Shown one piece after another: positions 1 to 8,199 of a stretch of DNA of 64,000 bases. The notes under the pieces were generated by a model. The model was not told the origin of the DNA. It saw only the letters and a list, made by a program, of their open reading frames with translations, and did no database searches. The translations under genes and the position numbers were made by a program. Source of the stretch: Saccharothrix deserti (GTDB lineage Bacteria > Actinomycetota > Actinomycetes > Mycobacteriales > Pseudonocardiaceae); assembly GCF_009769385.1 (NCBI RefSeq), contig NZ_VKAB01000011.1:124001-188000 (forward strand), read 5' to 3'. How positions within the stretch are numbered: the stretch's first letter is position 1; the number at the start of each line of letters is the position of its first letter.

Positions 1-2
1 TG

Positions 3-1187
3 TACGCCACGCTGTTCAAGCGCTGGGGCGTGACCCTGCCCGGCGGCTCCTGCTACTCGGTCGGCGTCGGCGGGCACGTGCCCGGCGGCGGGTACGGCCA
101 GCTCAGCCGGGCGCACGGGCTGATCGTGGACCACCTCCACGCGGTCGAGGTGGTGGTGGTCGACGCCGGCGGCACCGCCCGCGCGGTCGTGGCCACCAAC
201 GCGCCCGACGACCCCAACCGCGACCTGTGGTGGGCGCACACCGGCGGGGGCGGCGGCAGCTTCGGCATCGCCACCCGGTTCTGGTTCCGCACCCCTGGCG
301 CCACCGGCTCCGACCCGTCCAGGCTGCTGCCCGCGCCGCCGTCGGAGGTGTGGATCCACCGCGTGGAGTGGAACTGGGACGAGATGACCAAGGCGCGGTT
401 CACCCGGCTGCTGCGCAACTACGGCACCTGGCACGAGCGCAACAGCGCCGCCGACTCGCCGTACGCGGGTCTGTTCGCGCGGCTGGAGCTGAGCACCAAG
501 GTCAGCGCGCCGGTGCACATGATCGTGCAGGTGGACGCCACCCGTCCCGACGCCCGCGCGCTGCTGGACTCCTTCCTCGCCGAGGTCGACGCGGGGGTGG
601 GCGTGCGGAAGCTGGTCACCGACGACCGCAAGCTGCCGTGGCTGCACTCGACCGGCTGGCAGGGCCTGTGGGTGAGCAGCCCGACGGACCGGTACAAGTA
701 CAAGTCCAGCTACCACCGCCGCGGGTTCACCACCGCGCAGATCGACGCCTTCTACCGCGCGTTGACCGAGACCGACTACGCGCACCTCGGCTTCGCGGTG
801 TCGATCGCCTCCTACGGCGGCCGGGTCAACTCGACCGCGCCGGACGCCACCGCCGAGCCGCACCGCGACTCGGTGCTCAAGCTGCTGTGGGGCACGGCCT
901 GGTCGGAGGCCGCCGAGGACGGCGTGCACCTGGGTTGGCACCAGCGGTTCTACCGCTCGGTGTACGCCGACACCGGCGGCGTCCCGGTGGTCAACGCCGA
1001 CACCGACGGCTGCTTCATCAACTACGCCGACGTCGACCTCGGCGACCCGCGCCTCAACACCTCCGGCGTGCCGTGGCACCAGCTGTACTTCAAGGGTGGC
1101 TACGCCCGTCTTCAACGGACCAAGGCCCGCTTCGACCCCAGGGACGTCTTCCACCACGCCCAGTCGATCCGGCTGCCCGGACGCTGA
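3..1187 (+). CDS. FAD-linked oxidase with BBE C-terminus, 5' end outside the window
   Basis: The frame is open from the first bases, so the true start and the first part of the FAD domain lie upstream; about 394 residues are visible. The GGSCYSVGVGGH stretch (Cys codon at 51-53) matches the cysteine that in berberine-bridge-type oxidases makes the second covalent bond to flavin. The C-terminal FDPRDVFHHAQSI motif is the usual BBE ending. Such enzymes are oxygen-dependent dehydrogenases acting on alcohols, amines or phenolic scaffolds, often as tailoring steps in antibiotic pathways. The gene converges on the CreD-like lyase gene, which suggests a role in the same cluster, but the substrate cannot be read from sequence. 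The family call is firm. Confidence 0.88.
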   Translation, partial: YATLFKRWGVTLPGGSCYSVGVGGHVPGGGYGQLSRAHGLIVDHLHAVEVVVVDAGGTARAVVATNAPDDPNRDLWWAHTGGGGGSFGIATRFWFRTPGATGSDPSRLLPAPPSEVWIHRVEWNWDEMTKARFTRLLRNYGTWHERNSAADSPYAGLFARLELSTKVSAPVHMIVQVDATRPDARALLDSFLAEVDAGVGVRKLVTDDRKLPWLHSTGWQGLWVSSPTDRYKYKSSYHRRGFTTAQIDAFYRALTETDYAHLGFAVSIASYGGRVNSTAPDATAEPHRDSVLKLLWGTAWSEAAEDGVHLGWHQRFYRSVYADTGGVPVVNADTDGCFINYADVDLGDPRLNTSGVPWHQLYFKGGYARLQRTKARFDPRDVFHHAQSIRLPGR

Positions 1188-1200
1188 CCGGAGGACCCGG

Positions 1201-1222
1201 CCCCACCTGCCCCCGAGGTGGG
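1201..1222. terminator. Short GC-rich hairpin between convergent genes
   Basis: CCCACCT (1202-1208) pairs with AGGTGGG (1216-1222) around a 7-base loop. It lies between the stop of the FAD oxidase and the stop of the convergent lyase, where a shared terminator would be expected. There is no U-tract, as is common in actinomycetes. Confidence 0.5.
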
Positions 1223-1237
1223 TGGGGCGCGAGGGGT

Positions 1238-2617
1238 TCAACTCTGCTTGCGGTAGCGGTCGAGGGCCCGGTCCACCAGCAGCCTCGCCGCGCCCAGGTA
1301 CTCGGCGGGGTCGAGGAGCGCGGCGGCGTTCACGGGCAGGTCCGCGAGTTCGGGCGCTTCCCGCAGCAGGACCTCGAAGCGGCCCTTGCCCGCGGCGGCG
1401 GCCAGCGAGATCCGGGCCAGCACGCGCTTCGCGGTGGCCTTGCCGAGCTGCGGGGCCAGCACCGCGTTGAGCCGTTCGGCGACGATCGCCCCGCCGGTCA
1501 GGTCGAGGTTGGCGCGCATCCGGGCGGGGAAGACCTCCAGGCCGCGCACCAGCTCCGCGGCCGTGTGCGCCGCGCCCGCGGTCAGCCGCAGGCACTCGCG
1601 CAGCGGCTGCCACTCGGCGTGCCACGCGCCGGCGGCGCGTTCGTCCTCGGACACCAGCGCCTGGGTCAGCGCCAAGGCGTGCGTCGGCACCTGCCGGGCG
1701 GCGGAGACCAGCAGGGTGGACAGCACCGGGTTGCGCTTCTGCGGCATCGCCGAGGACGCGCCGCGGCCGTCGGCGGCGGGCTCGGCCACCTCGCCGACCT
1801 CGGTCCGCGACATCACCTGGACGTCCACCGCGATCTTCCCCAGCGCGCCCGTCACGAACGACGACACCGCCGCGATGTCGGCCAACGGGGTGCGCAGCGA
1901 GTGCCACGGCACGGCCGGTTCGACCAGGCCCAACTGCGCCGCGAAGACCGGCAGCACCGCCATCGCACGCCCGGGATCGCGACCGGCGTACTCGGTGTAG
2001 GCCGACAGCGTCCCGGCCGCGCCTCCGAGCTGGGCGGGCAACCCGGTCTCCGTGAGCACCCGCACCCGGGCGACCGAGTCCACCAGCAGCGTCAGCCAGC
2101 CCGCCGCCTTGAGCCCGAACGTGGTGGGCACGGCGTGCTGGGTCAGCGTGCGGCCCGCCATCGGGGTGTCGCGGTGCTCCTCGGCCAGCGTCTCCGCCGC
2201 GGCGGCGGCGCGGCGGAGGTCCGCCAGCACGCGGTCGGCCATCCGCGCGGTCAGCACCATCGCGGCCGAGTCCAGGATGTCCTGACTGGTGCCGCCGCGG
2301 TGGACGTACTCGGCGGCGGACGGGGCGCGCGCGGCCACCGCCGCGGTGAGCAGCCCCACCAGGGCGACGACCGGGTTGGCCGCCTCGCGCGCCGCCACGG
2401 CCAGCGCGGCGATGTCGAAGCAGTCGGCGCGGGCGGCCTCCGCGATCGCGGTGGCCGCCTCGGCCGGGATGATCCCCAATCGGGCCTGGGCCCTGGCCAG
2501 GGCCACCTCCACGTCCAGCATCGCCTGCACCCAGGCGCGGTCACCCACCTCTCGGTCGGCTCCGGTGCCCGCCCAGACGGGCGAGAGCAGACCGGTGTCG
2601 GTGTCCGGGAACGTCAT
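1238..2617 (-). CDS. PcaB/fumarase-superfamily lyase, nitrosuccinate-lyase (CreD) type
   Basis: This 459-aa protein belongs to the fumarase/aspartase superfamily. It shows the signature SSAMPQKRNP and the upstream HRGGTSQDI motif that carries active-site residues, and it resembles 3-carboxymuconate cycloisomerase (PcaB). In cremeomycin-type pathways the PcaB-like CreD splits nitrosuccinate into fumarate and nitrous acid. The ATG at 2617 overlaps the TGA of the upstream flavin monooxygenase gene (ATGA, 4 bases), which implies coupled translation and supports the CreE-CreD pairing. A protocatechuate-pathway role is less likely because no other pca genes are nearby. The superfamily is certain; the nitrosuccinate role is inferred from neighbours. 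Confidence 0.8.
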   Translation of the reverse strand: MTFPDTDTGLLSPVWAGTGADREVGDRAWVQAMLDVEVALARAQARLGIIPAEAATAIAEAARADCFDIAALAVAAREAANPVVALVGLLTAAVAARAPSAAEYVHRGGTSQDILDSAAMVLTARMADRVLADLRRAAAAAETLAEEHRDTPMAGRTLTQHAVPTTFGLKAAGWLTLLVDSVARVRVLTETGLPAQLGGAAGTLSAYTEYAGRDPGRAMAVLPVFAAQLGLVEPAVPWHSLRTPLADIAAVSSFVTGALGKIAVDVQVMSRTEVGEVAEPAADGRGASSAMPQKRNPVLSTLLVSAARQVPTHALALTQALVSEDERAAGAWHAEWQPLRECLRLTAGAAHTAAELVRGLEVFPARMRANLDLTGGAIVAERLNAVLAPQLGKATAKRVLARISLAAAAGKGRFEVLLREAPELADLPVNAAALLDPAEYLGAARLLVDRALDRYRKQS

Positions 2618-4620
2618 CGTGTCCTCCGCGCGGTCGGGACGGGGGCGCAGCTGGTCGGCAGCCAGGCCAACGGGATGTGCCGGGTGAGGTAGAGCCGCCG
2701 GTAGGGCACGGCGGGCCGGCCCAGCGCCAGGCAGGCGCGGGCGATGGCATCGGCGTCGGCGAGGATCACCGAGTTCACCCCCGGTCGCACGCCGGCCGCG
2801 GTCACCCAGTGCACCGCCTCGGTGGGCACGCCGAAGGCGAACCGGCGCGGGTGCGGCCTGCGGTCGGCGTCGAGCACGTGGTACGGCCGACGGGTCACCG
2901 CCAGACCGCCGGTCTCGTAGTCGCCGTCCATCCGGTCCGGGATGCGGTAGGGGGCGCACCGGCCACCCCGGCGCAGGCCGCGGATCACCGGGTCGGTCGT
3001 GCGCCGCACGTCCACCTCGGGCAGCCGGGCCTCGATCAGCGTGCCCACGCGCACCACCGACCCCGGCACACCGGTGGCCAGCGCGACGAACCCCGTGCCC
3101 AGCGGGTCCGGCTCGATCCGGGTACCGGGGCCGAGCACGGTCAGCACACCGTGCCTGATCAGCGCGATCATTTCCCGGGCGCGGCTCACCGGCGGCCCGA
3201 TCGACAGGAAGGCGTTGAGCGGGGTGTACCACTCCTGCAGCTCCGCCCGGTACGAGCGACCGCTGATCCCGCTGTGGTCGACGACCAGCCGCACCTCGTT
3301 GCGCAGGTCCCGCAGCACGTCCAGCGCCGCCTTGAGCGGTCCGCGCACGTTGCCGAGCACGGCCTGGGCGACGTCGTCGCGCAGGTGCTCCACCAGCCAG
3401 TCGCGGAAGTCGTCCGGCCCGGTGAACACCCGGGAGCCGTACGGGCGGGCGATGGTCTCCCAGTCCCAGCGCAGCGCCGGCGGGATGCCGAAGCGGTCGA
3501 GCAGGTCGTCCTCGGCGGCCGGGGACAGGTCGGCGGTGAACTTCCGCAGGAACCGGGCCGCCGAGGCGGTGCGGCCCCGTTCGGCGAGCAGCGTGCAGTA
3601 GTAGACCGCGCGCACTTCGCGGGAGACCAGTGGCCAGACGTCGCGGCGGAACTCCGGAGCGCGGCCGTCGTCGGCGTGGGCGCGCAGCTCGGCGATCACG
3701 GCCGGGGTGAGGAACAGCGGCTCGTGCCTGCCCGACGCGCCCTTCTGGTTCTCCCCGCGGGAGTGGTAGGGCACGCCTCGCCGCGACCCGGCGTACAGGC
3801 GCGGCTCACGACCGGACGGGTGGTAGACGAGCTCCCCGTCGGGCCCCTCGGTGAACCGGCCGTCCCGTCCTCTGGTCAGCAGGGCCATGTAGTCGAAGAA
3901 GTTCAGGCCCATTCCGCGCAACGCCACCGCCTCGCCGGGCGGGATGGTGTCGAGGTCGGCGTCGGCGGGGTTGCCGGGCGCGAAGTAGCGCAGGCCGTGC
4001 GTGGCGGCGAATTCCCGCAACCGGTGCACGCCGGACTCGGCCGGCATGTCGACGTGTCCCTGGGCCAGCACCACCGACACCAGTCCGGAGAGCACTTGGC
4101 CGTTGTCCAGGACGACGACCTGGGTGCCGTCCTCGTCGTCCTCCACCGAGATCGCGGTGGCCCGGTGGCGCACGATGCCCACGCCGATCGGGGCGTTGAC
4201 CTCCAGGTGGCGCAGCACCCACTTCAGGTAGTGGCCGTAGAAGGCGCGCGAGGGATAGGAGTCCGGGGTGAGTTCGCGGGCCTCACGGCGCACGTTCTCC
4301 GGGTAGTCGTCGAATTCCCCGACCAGCCGCAGGCCCGTCGCCCAGTCGTACAGGCTCGGGCCGGGCACGATCGGCCCGACGCACTCCACGCTGTCGTCGG
4401 TGAACAGGGTGACCTGCGAGGCGATGGTGTTCATCAGCAGTTCACCGGGTTGGTCGGTGCGCCAGACGCGACCTCCGGAATCGACGTAGGGGTCGATCAG
4501 GTGCACCACAACCCGGCCGCGTGTGACGTCGGCGTTGGCGCACAGGCGCTCGACAACCGAGAGTCCGCGCGGTCCGGCGCCGATCACGCAGATCGCCGAT
4601 CTCACGTCAATGGAAGACAT
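2614..4620 (-). CDS. FAD/NAD(P)-binding monooxygenase, aspartate N-oxygenase (CreE) type
   Basis: This 668-aa flavoprotein starts MSSIDVRSAICVIGAGPRG, a Rossmann GxGxxG motif with the GPRGL variant of the large FAD-NAD(P)-binding family (NAD_binding_9). CreE belongs to that family: it oxidises L-aspartate in several steps to nitrosuccinate using FAD and NADPH. The ATG at 4620 follows an ACGGGGGCGGA leader. An in-frame extension to 4776 exists but adds 52 low-complexity residues before the Rossmann fold, so the inner start is preferred. Translation is coupled to the downstream CreD-like lyase by an ATGA overlap. Other members of this family are uncharacterised, so the substrate rests on the lyase partner and the aspartate genes opposite. 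Confidence 0.8.
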   Translation of the reverse strand: MSSIDVRSAICVIGAGPRGLSVVERLCANADVTRGRVVVHLIDPYVDSGGRVWRTDQPGELLMNTIASQVTLFTDDSVECVGPIVPGPSLYDWATGLRLVGEFDDYPENVRREARELTPDSYPSRAFYGHYLKWVLRHLEVNAPIGVGIVRHRATAISVEDDEDGTQVVVLDNGQVLSGLVSVVLAQGHVDMPAESGVHRLREFAATHGLRYFAPGNPADADLDTIPPGEAVALRGMGLNFFDYMALLTRGRDGRFTEGPDGELVYHPSGREPRLYAGSRRGVPYHSRGENQKGASGRHEPLFLTPAVIAELRAHADDGRAPEFRRDVWPLVSREVRAVYYCTLLAERGRTASAARFLRKFTADLSPAAEDDLLDRFGIPPALRWDWETIARPYGSRVFTGPDDFRDWLVEHLRDDVAQAVLGNVRGPLKAALDVLRDLRNEVRLVVDHSGISGRSYRAELQEWYTPLNAFLSIGPPVSRAREMIALIRHGVLTVLGPGTRIEPDPLGTGFVALATGVPGSVVRVGTLIEARLPEVDVRRTTDPVIRGLRRGGRCAPYRIPDRMDGDYETGGLAVTRRPYHVLDADRRPHPRRFAFGVPTEAVHWVTAAGVRPGVNSVILADADAIARACLALGRPAVPYRRLYLTRHIPLAWLPTSCAPVPTARRTR

Positions 4621-4858
4621 TCCGCCCCCGTACCGGCCTGGTCCGCTGACTGGGTCTTGACGCACGTCCGCACGTCGAGCTTCACCGGCCGCGGACGGAC
4701 CGGGCATCACGTCTTCGCGTGATTCAGCGCGCACAACGGTTTCGCGGCACGCATTCCGGTGATGGCGGGCCAACATCCCGCGTTCCCGTGATCCTCACGA
4801 GGAAAGCCCTGTGTAGAACAGGTTTTGACCGCCTGCCCGATTCCGGTGCGAGGGTGCG
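4621..4858. promoter_or_regulatory. Divergent control region between nitrite and aminohydroxybenzoate operons
   Basis: These 238 bases separate the leftward CreE-CreD operon from the rightward aspartokinase-aldolase-DHQS operon, so both arms of the proposed pathway fire from here. A 15-base palindrome CCTGTGTAGAACAGG (4808-4822) is a possible operator. No convincing paired -35/-10 boxes were found. Confidence 0.45.
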
Positions 4859-6109
4859 ATGAGCATGATCATCCAGAAGTACGGCGGCAGTTCGGTCGCC
4901 ACGGTGGACAAGATCCGCGCGGTGGCGACCGCCGTGGGCGCCGTGCACACCGCCAGAACACCGGTCGTCGTGATCGTCTCGGCGCGCGGGGACACCACCG
5001 ACCGACTGCTGGACGCCGCGGCGGAGGTGGCCACCGCGCCGTCCCCGCGCGAGACCGACCAACTGCTGGCCGTGGGCGAGAACGCCTCGGCCGCGCAGCT
5101 GGCCATGGCGCTGCACGAGCTGGGCGTGCCCGCCGTGTCCCTCACCGGGGCGCAGGCGGGCATCACCGCCGTGGGGCGGCACGGCGCCGGCGTGATCGAG
5201 GCCATCGACACCACGCGCATCCGCGCCCACGCCGCGAACGGGGACGTCGTGGTGGTCGCGGGCTTCCAGGGCGTCAACGGGCGCGGTGACGTCGTGACGC
5301 TGGGGCGCGGCGGGTCGGACACCACCGCCGTGGCCGTGGCCGCCGCGCTGGGCGCCTCCTCGTGCGAGATCTGCACCGACGTGGACGGCGTGTTCACCGC
5401 CGACCCGCGCATCGTCGCGGGGGCACGGGTGCTGCCCACCATCGACGCGGACGTGATGGCCGAGATGGCGTTCGCCGGCGCGCAGGTGCTGCACTCGCGC
5501 GCGGTGGAACTGGCCGCGGTCGGTGGGGTCCGCATCGTGGTCCGAAGTTCGTTCGGCCGATCACCCGGCACCACCATCCTGGGACGGAGCAGCCAGCAGA
5601 TGATCGAGACCACCGGGTTCGTCACCGCCATCGCACACGACCACGAGGTGGCCCTGGTCCGGGTCAGGCAGACCAGCCGCCCGCAGCCCGACCTGGCCGT
5701 GGCACTGCTCGCCGAGCTGGCCGGGCGCCGCGTGTCGGTGGACATGGTGGCCTGGACCGGCCACGCCGACCCGGGCCTGGTGATGGGCGTGGCCGTGCAC
5801 CGCGGGCAGTTGCGCGCCGCCCAGGAGGCGCTGGCCGAGCTGGTCGGCCGGTTCGACTGCGAGATCCGCCTCGACGAACCGGTCGGCAAGCTGTCGGTCG
5901 TCGGGACCGGGCTGCTCAACCGGCCCGAGCACACCGCGCGCATGCTCTCCGCGCTCGGCTCGATCGGGGTGGCGCCGATCTGGGTGTCCACCACCCAGCA
6001 GCGCACTTCGGTGCTGATCGCGGCGGACCGGCTGGTCGAGGCGGTCGGTGTGCTGCACCGGGCGTTCGACCTCGATCGCGACGGCTTCGAATCCATGACC
6101 CCGGCGTGA
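4859..6109 (+). CDS. Aspartokinase dedicated to the cluster
   Basis: This 416-aa protein phosphorylates L-aspartate, the first step to aspartate-4-semialdehyde. The N-terminal KYGGSSV motif (residues 7-13) and GRGGSDTT near residue 150 are the kinase signatures. Two ACT regulatory domains fill roughly residues 265-410, as in LysC of about 420 aa. The ATG at 4859 has a GAGGGTGCG leader. It is followed 16 bases later by the aldolase that uses aspartate semialdehyde in aminohydroxybenzoate synthesis, so it probably serves the secondary pathway rather than lysine or threonine supply. No semialdehyde dehydrogenase gene is present, so that step must come from primary metabolism. Whether the ACT sites resist feedback cannot be judged here. 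Confidence 0.93.
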   Translation: MSMIIQKYGGSSVATVDKIRAVATAVGAVHTARTPVVVIVSARGDTTDRLLDAAAEVATAPSPRETDQLLAVGENASAAQLAMALHELGVPAVSLTGAQAGITAVGRHGAGVIEAIDTTRIRAHAANGDVVVVAGFQGVNGRGDVVTLGRGGSDTTAVAVAAALGASSCEICTDVDGVFTADPRIVAGARVLPTIDADVMAEMAFAGAQVLHSRAVELAAVGGVRIVVRSSFGRSPGTTILGRSSQQMIETTGFVTAIAHDHEVALVRVRQTSRPQPDLAVALLAELAGRRVSVDMVAWTGHADPGLVMGVAVHRGQLRAAQEALAELVGRFDCEIRLDEPVGKLSVVGTGLLNRPEHTARMLSALGSIGVAPIWVSTTQQRTSVLIAADRLVEAVGVLHRAFDLDRDGFESMTPA

Positions 6110-6125
6110 CGACGGAAAGGACACG

Positions 6126-6947
6126 GTGGTGATGACCAACAGATCGTTCGGCAGCCACGTCCGGCTGCGGAGGCTGTTCCGGCACGTCCAGGACCGGCTC
6201 CTGGTGGTCCCCCTGGACCACTCGGTGACCGACGGGCCGATCGCCTCCAGGCACGGCCTGTCCGAACTGGTCTCGCAGCTGGCCGCCAGCCGGGTGGACG
6301 CGGTGGTGCTGCACAAGGGCAGCCTGCGGCACCTGGACGCCCGGTCGTTCACCGACACCGCGCTGATCGTGCACCTCAGCGCCAGCACCATGCACGCGCC
6401 CGACCCGGACGCCAAGTACCTGGTGTCCACTGTGGAGGAAGCACTGCGGATGGGTGCGGACGCGGTGAGCGTGCACGTCAACATCGGCTCCGACAGCGAG
6501 CGGCGGCAGATCGCCGACCTCGCCGCGGTGGCCGACGCGTGCGACCGCTGGAACGTGCCGCTGCTGGCGATGATGTACCCGAGGGGGCCGCGGATCACCG
6601 ACCCCAGGGATCCGGCGCTCATCGCGCACGCCGCGGTGCTGGCCGCCGACCTCGGCGCCGACATCGTCAAGTCGGTGTACGCGGGTTCACCGCTCGCGAT
6701 GGCCGACGTGGTGGCGGCCTGCCCCGTGCCGCTGATCGTGGCGGGCGGCCCGCAGCGCGGCGACACGCCCAGCGTCATGTCCTATGTGGAGGACGTCCTG
6801 TCGTCCGGCGCGATCGGCGTGGCGATGGGCCGCAACATCTTCCAGGCGCCGGACCCCGGTTCACGGGCCCGAGCCGTGGCGGGCGTCGTGCACCGGTCCA
6901 AGGCCACCGCGCCCGAGCCCCGGCTCGCCGCGGGCATCCCCGAATAA
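6126..6947 (+). CDS. DhnA-type class I aldolase, 2-amino-3,7-dideoxyheptulosonate synthase (GriI) type
   Basis: About 273 aa. PLDHSVTDGP (residues 29-38) is the conserved DhnA-family site, DIVKSVYAG carries the expected Schiff-base lysine (about residue 182), and GRNIFQ near the C-terminus is the phosphate-binding motif. The archaeal homologue makes a C7 amino-dideoxy sugar acid for the alternative shikimate route. GriI instead joins aspartate semialdehyde to a C3 phosphate on the way to 3-amino-4-hydroxybenzoate. Adjacency to aspartokinase and the DHQS-II-like gene favours the GriI role. Start choice is open among GTG 6126, GTG 6129 and ATG 6132, all behind GGAAAGG (6114-6120). Confidence 0.88.
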   Translation: MVMTNRSFGSHVRLRRLFRHVQDRLLVVPLDHSVTDGPIASRHGLSELVSQLAASRVDAVVLHKGSLRHLDARSFTDTALIVHLSASTMHAPDPDAKYLVSTVEEALRMGADAVSVHVNIGSDSERRQIADLAAVADACDRWNVPLLAMMYPRGPRITDPRDPALIAHAAVLAADLGADIVKSVYAGSPLAMADVVAACPVPLIVAGGPQRGDTPSVMSYVEDVLSSGAIGVAMGRNIFQAPDPGSRARAVAGVVHRSKATAPEPRLAAGIPE

Positions 6948-6969
6948 CCCACCTGTCGAGGAGACCACG

Positions 6970-8076
6970 ATGAAGCTGTGCTGGCTGGATGTCCGCGCCG
7001 TACCGGAGCAGACCCGGGCGGCGGTCCTGGAGGAGGCGGTGCACCAGCGGATCGACGGCGTGGTGGCCGCCGACCCGGCCGACCTGGTCGGGCTGCCGCC
7101 GACCGTGCGCAAGGTCCTCTTCCCGCACGACCTCCCGCTGCCGGAGGACTTCGGCCCGGCGGACGTGGTGATCGTGGACCCGGATCGGCACGGGCACCCC
7201 GCGGAGCTGCGGACCCGGTTCCCGGGGGTGGAGTTCGGGCGGTTCGTGGAGATCGTCGACGCGCCCACGCTGGAACTGGCCTGCCAGTCCGCGCGCACCG
7301 AGCCGTGGAGCCTGCTGCTGTTCCGCGACCCCACGAAGATCCCGCTGGAGATCGTCATCGCGGCGGCGGCCGGCGCCACCGGCAACATCGTCACGGTGGC
7401 GGCGGACGTCGAGGAGGCCGGGATCATCTTCGGCGTGCTCGAACTCGGCTCCGACGGGGTGATGATGGCGCCGGCCGAGGTCGGCGACGCCACCGCGCTC
7501 AAGGCTTCGGCCAACACGACGACCCCGGACCTGGAGCTGGTGGAGCTGAGGGTGACGGCCACCGAGCACATCGGCATGGGGGAGCGGGCGTGCGTGGACA
7601 CCTGCACGTACTTCCGCGAGGACGAGGGCATCCTGGTCGGCTCGCACTCCAAGGGCATGATCCTGTGCGTCAGCGAGACCCACCCGCTGCCGTACATGCC
7701 GACCCGGCCGTTCCGGGTCAACGCCGGTGCGATCCACTCCTACACCCTGTCCAAGGACTCGCGGACGAACTACCTCAGCGAGCTGAGGGCGGGCAGCAAG
7801 GTGCTCGCGGTGGACATCAAGGGGCAGACCAGGTTGGTCACCGTGGGCCGGGTGAAGATCGAGACGCGCCCGCTGATCTCGGTGGACGCGGTGTCCTCCG
7901 ACGGCCGCGCGGTGAACCTGATCCTCCAGGACGACTGGCACGTGCGCGTCCTCGGTCCGGGCGGGGTGGTCCTCAACAGCACGGAGCTGCGGCCGGGCGA
8001 CGTCGTGCTGGGCTACCTGCCCGCCGAGGACCGGCACGTCGGCTACCCGATCGACGAGTTCTGCCTGGAGCAGTGA
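6970..8076 (+). CDS. 3-dehydroquinate synthase II-like, 3-amino-4-hydroxybenzoate synthase (GriH) type
   Basis: This 368-aa protein starts MKLCWLDVR behind GAGGAG (6958-6963). It is a full-length member of the archaeal-type dehydroquinate synthase II family, with conserved stretches such as TGNIVTVAADVEEA and FRVNAGAIHSYT. Actinomycete members next to a DhnA aldolase (GriH in grixazone biosynthesis) cyclise and aromatise the C7 intermediate to 3-amino-4-hydroxybenzoic acid. Actinomycetes use ordinary AroB for shikimate, so a secondary role is expected. It is the last gene of the three-gene operon and is followed directly by a strong terminator. Confidence 0.9.
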   Translation: MKLCWLDVRAVPEQTRAAVLEEAVHQRIDGVVAADPADLVGLPPTVRKVLFPHDLPLPEDFGPADVVIVDPDRHGHPAELRTRFPGVEFGRFVEIVDAPTLELACQSARTEPWSLLLFRDPTKIPLEIVIAAAAGATGNIVTVAADVEEAGIIFGVLELGSDGVMMAPAEVGDATALKASANTTTPDLELVELRVTATEHIGMGERACVDTCTYFREDEGILVGSHSKGMILCVSETHPLPYMPTRPFRVNAGAIHSYTLSKDSRTNYLSELRAGSKVLAVDIKGQTRLVTVGRVKIETRPLISVDAVSSDGRAVNLILQDDWHVRVLGPGGVVLNSTELRPGDVVLGYLPAEDRHVGYPIDEFCLEQ

Positions 8077-8085
8077 CGGAATGAG

Positions 8086-8124
8086 GGAACGGCCCGTGCC
8101 TCCCCACAGGGCACGGGCCGTTCC
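8086..8124 (+). terminator. Strong terminator after the aminohydroxybenzoate operon
   Basis: A perfect 15-bp stem is formed by GGAACGGCCCGTGCC (8086-8100) and its complement at 8110-8124 with a 9-base loop. It begins 10 bases after the stop of the DHQS-II-like gene and lies between convergent genes. Confidence 0.88.
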
Positions 8125-8156
8125 GCTGTCCGGCCGACCGCGCGCCGGAACGCCGA

Positions 8157-8187
8157 AGCCCCGGGCCGGCCGACCGGACCCGGGGCT
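8157..8187 (-). terminator. Terminator of the methyltransferase operon
   Basis: AGCCCCGGG (8157-8165) pairs with CCCGGGGCT (8179-8187). It sits 13 bases past the methyltransferase stop on its transcribed side, so it probably ends the leftward ligase-methyltransferase transcript. Confidence 0.65.
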
Positions 8188-8199
8188 CGGGAGGGACTG

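Noticed and set aside
227..2692. Very long open frames antisense or out of frame to real genes, such as 821 codons here and 681 codons at 2677-4722
   Set aside because: High GC leaves few stop codons in the other frames. These translations are rich in Arg/Gly/Pro/Ala with no domain, and they overlap well-recognised enzymes.
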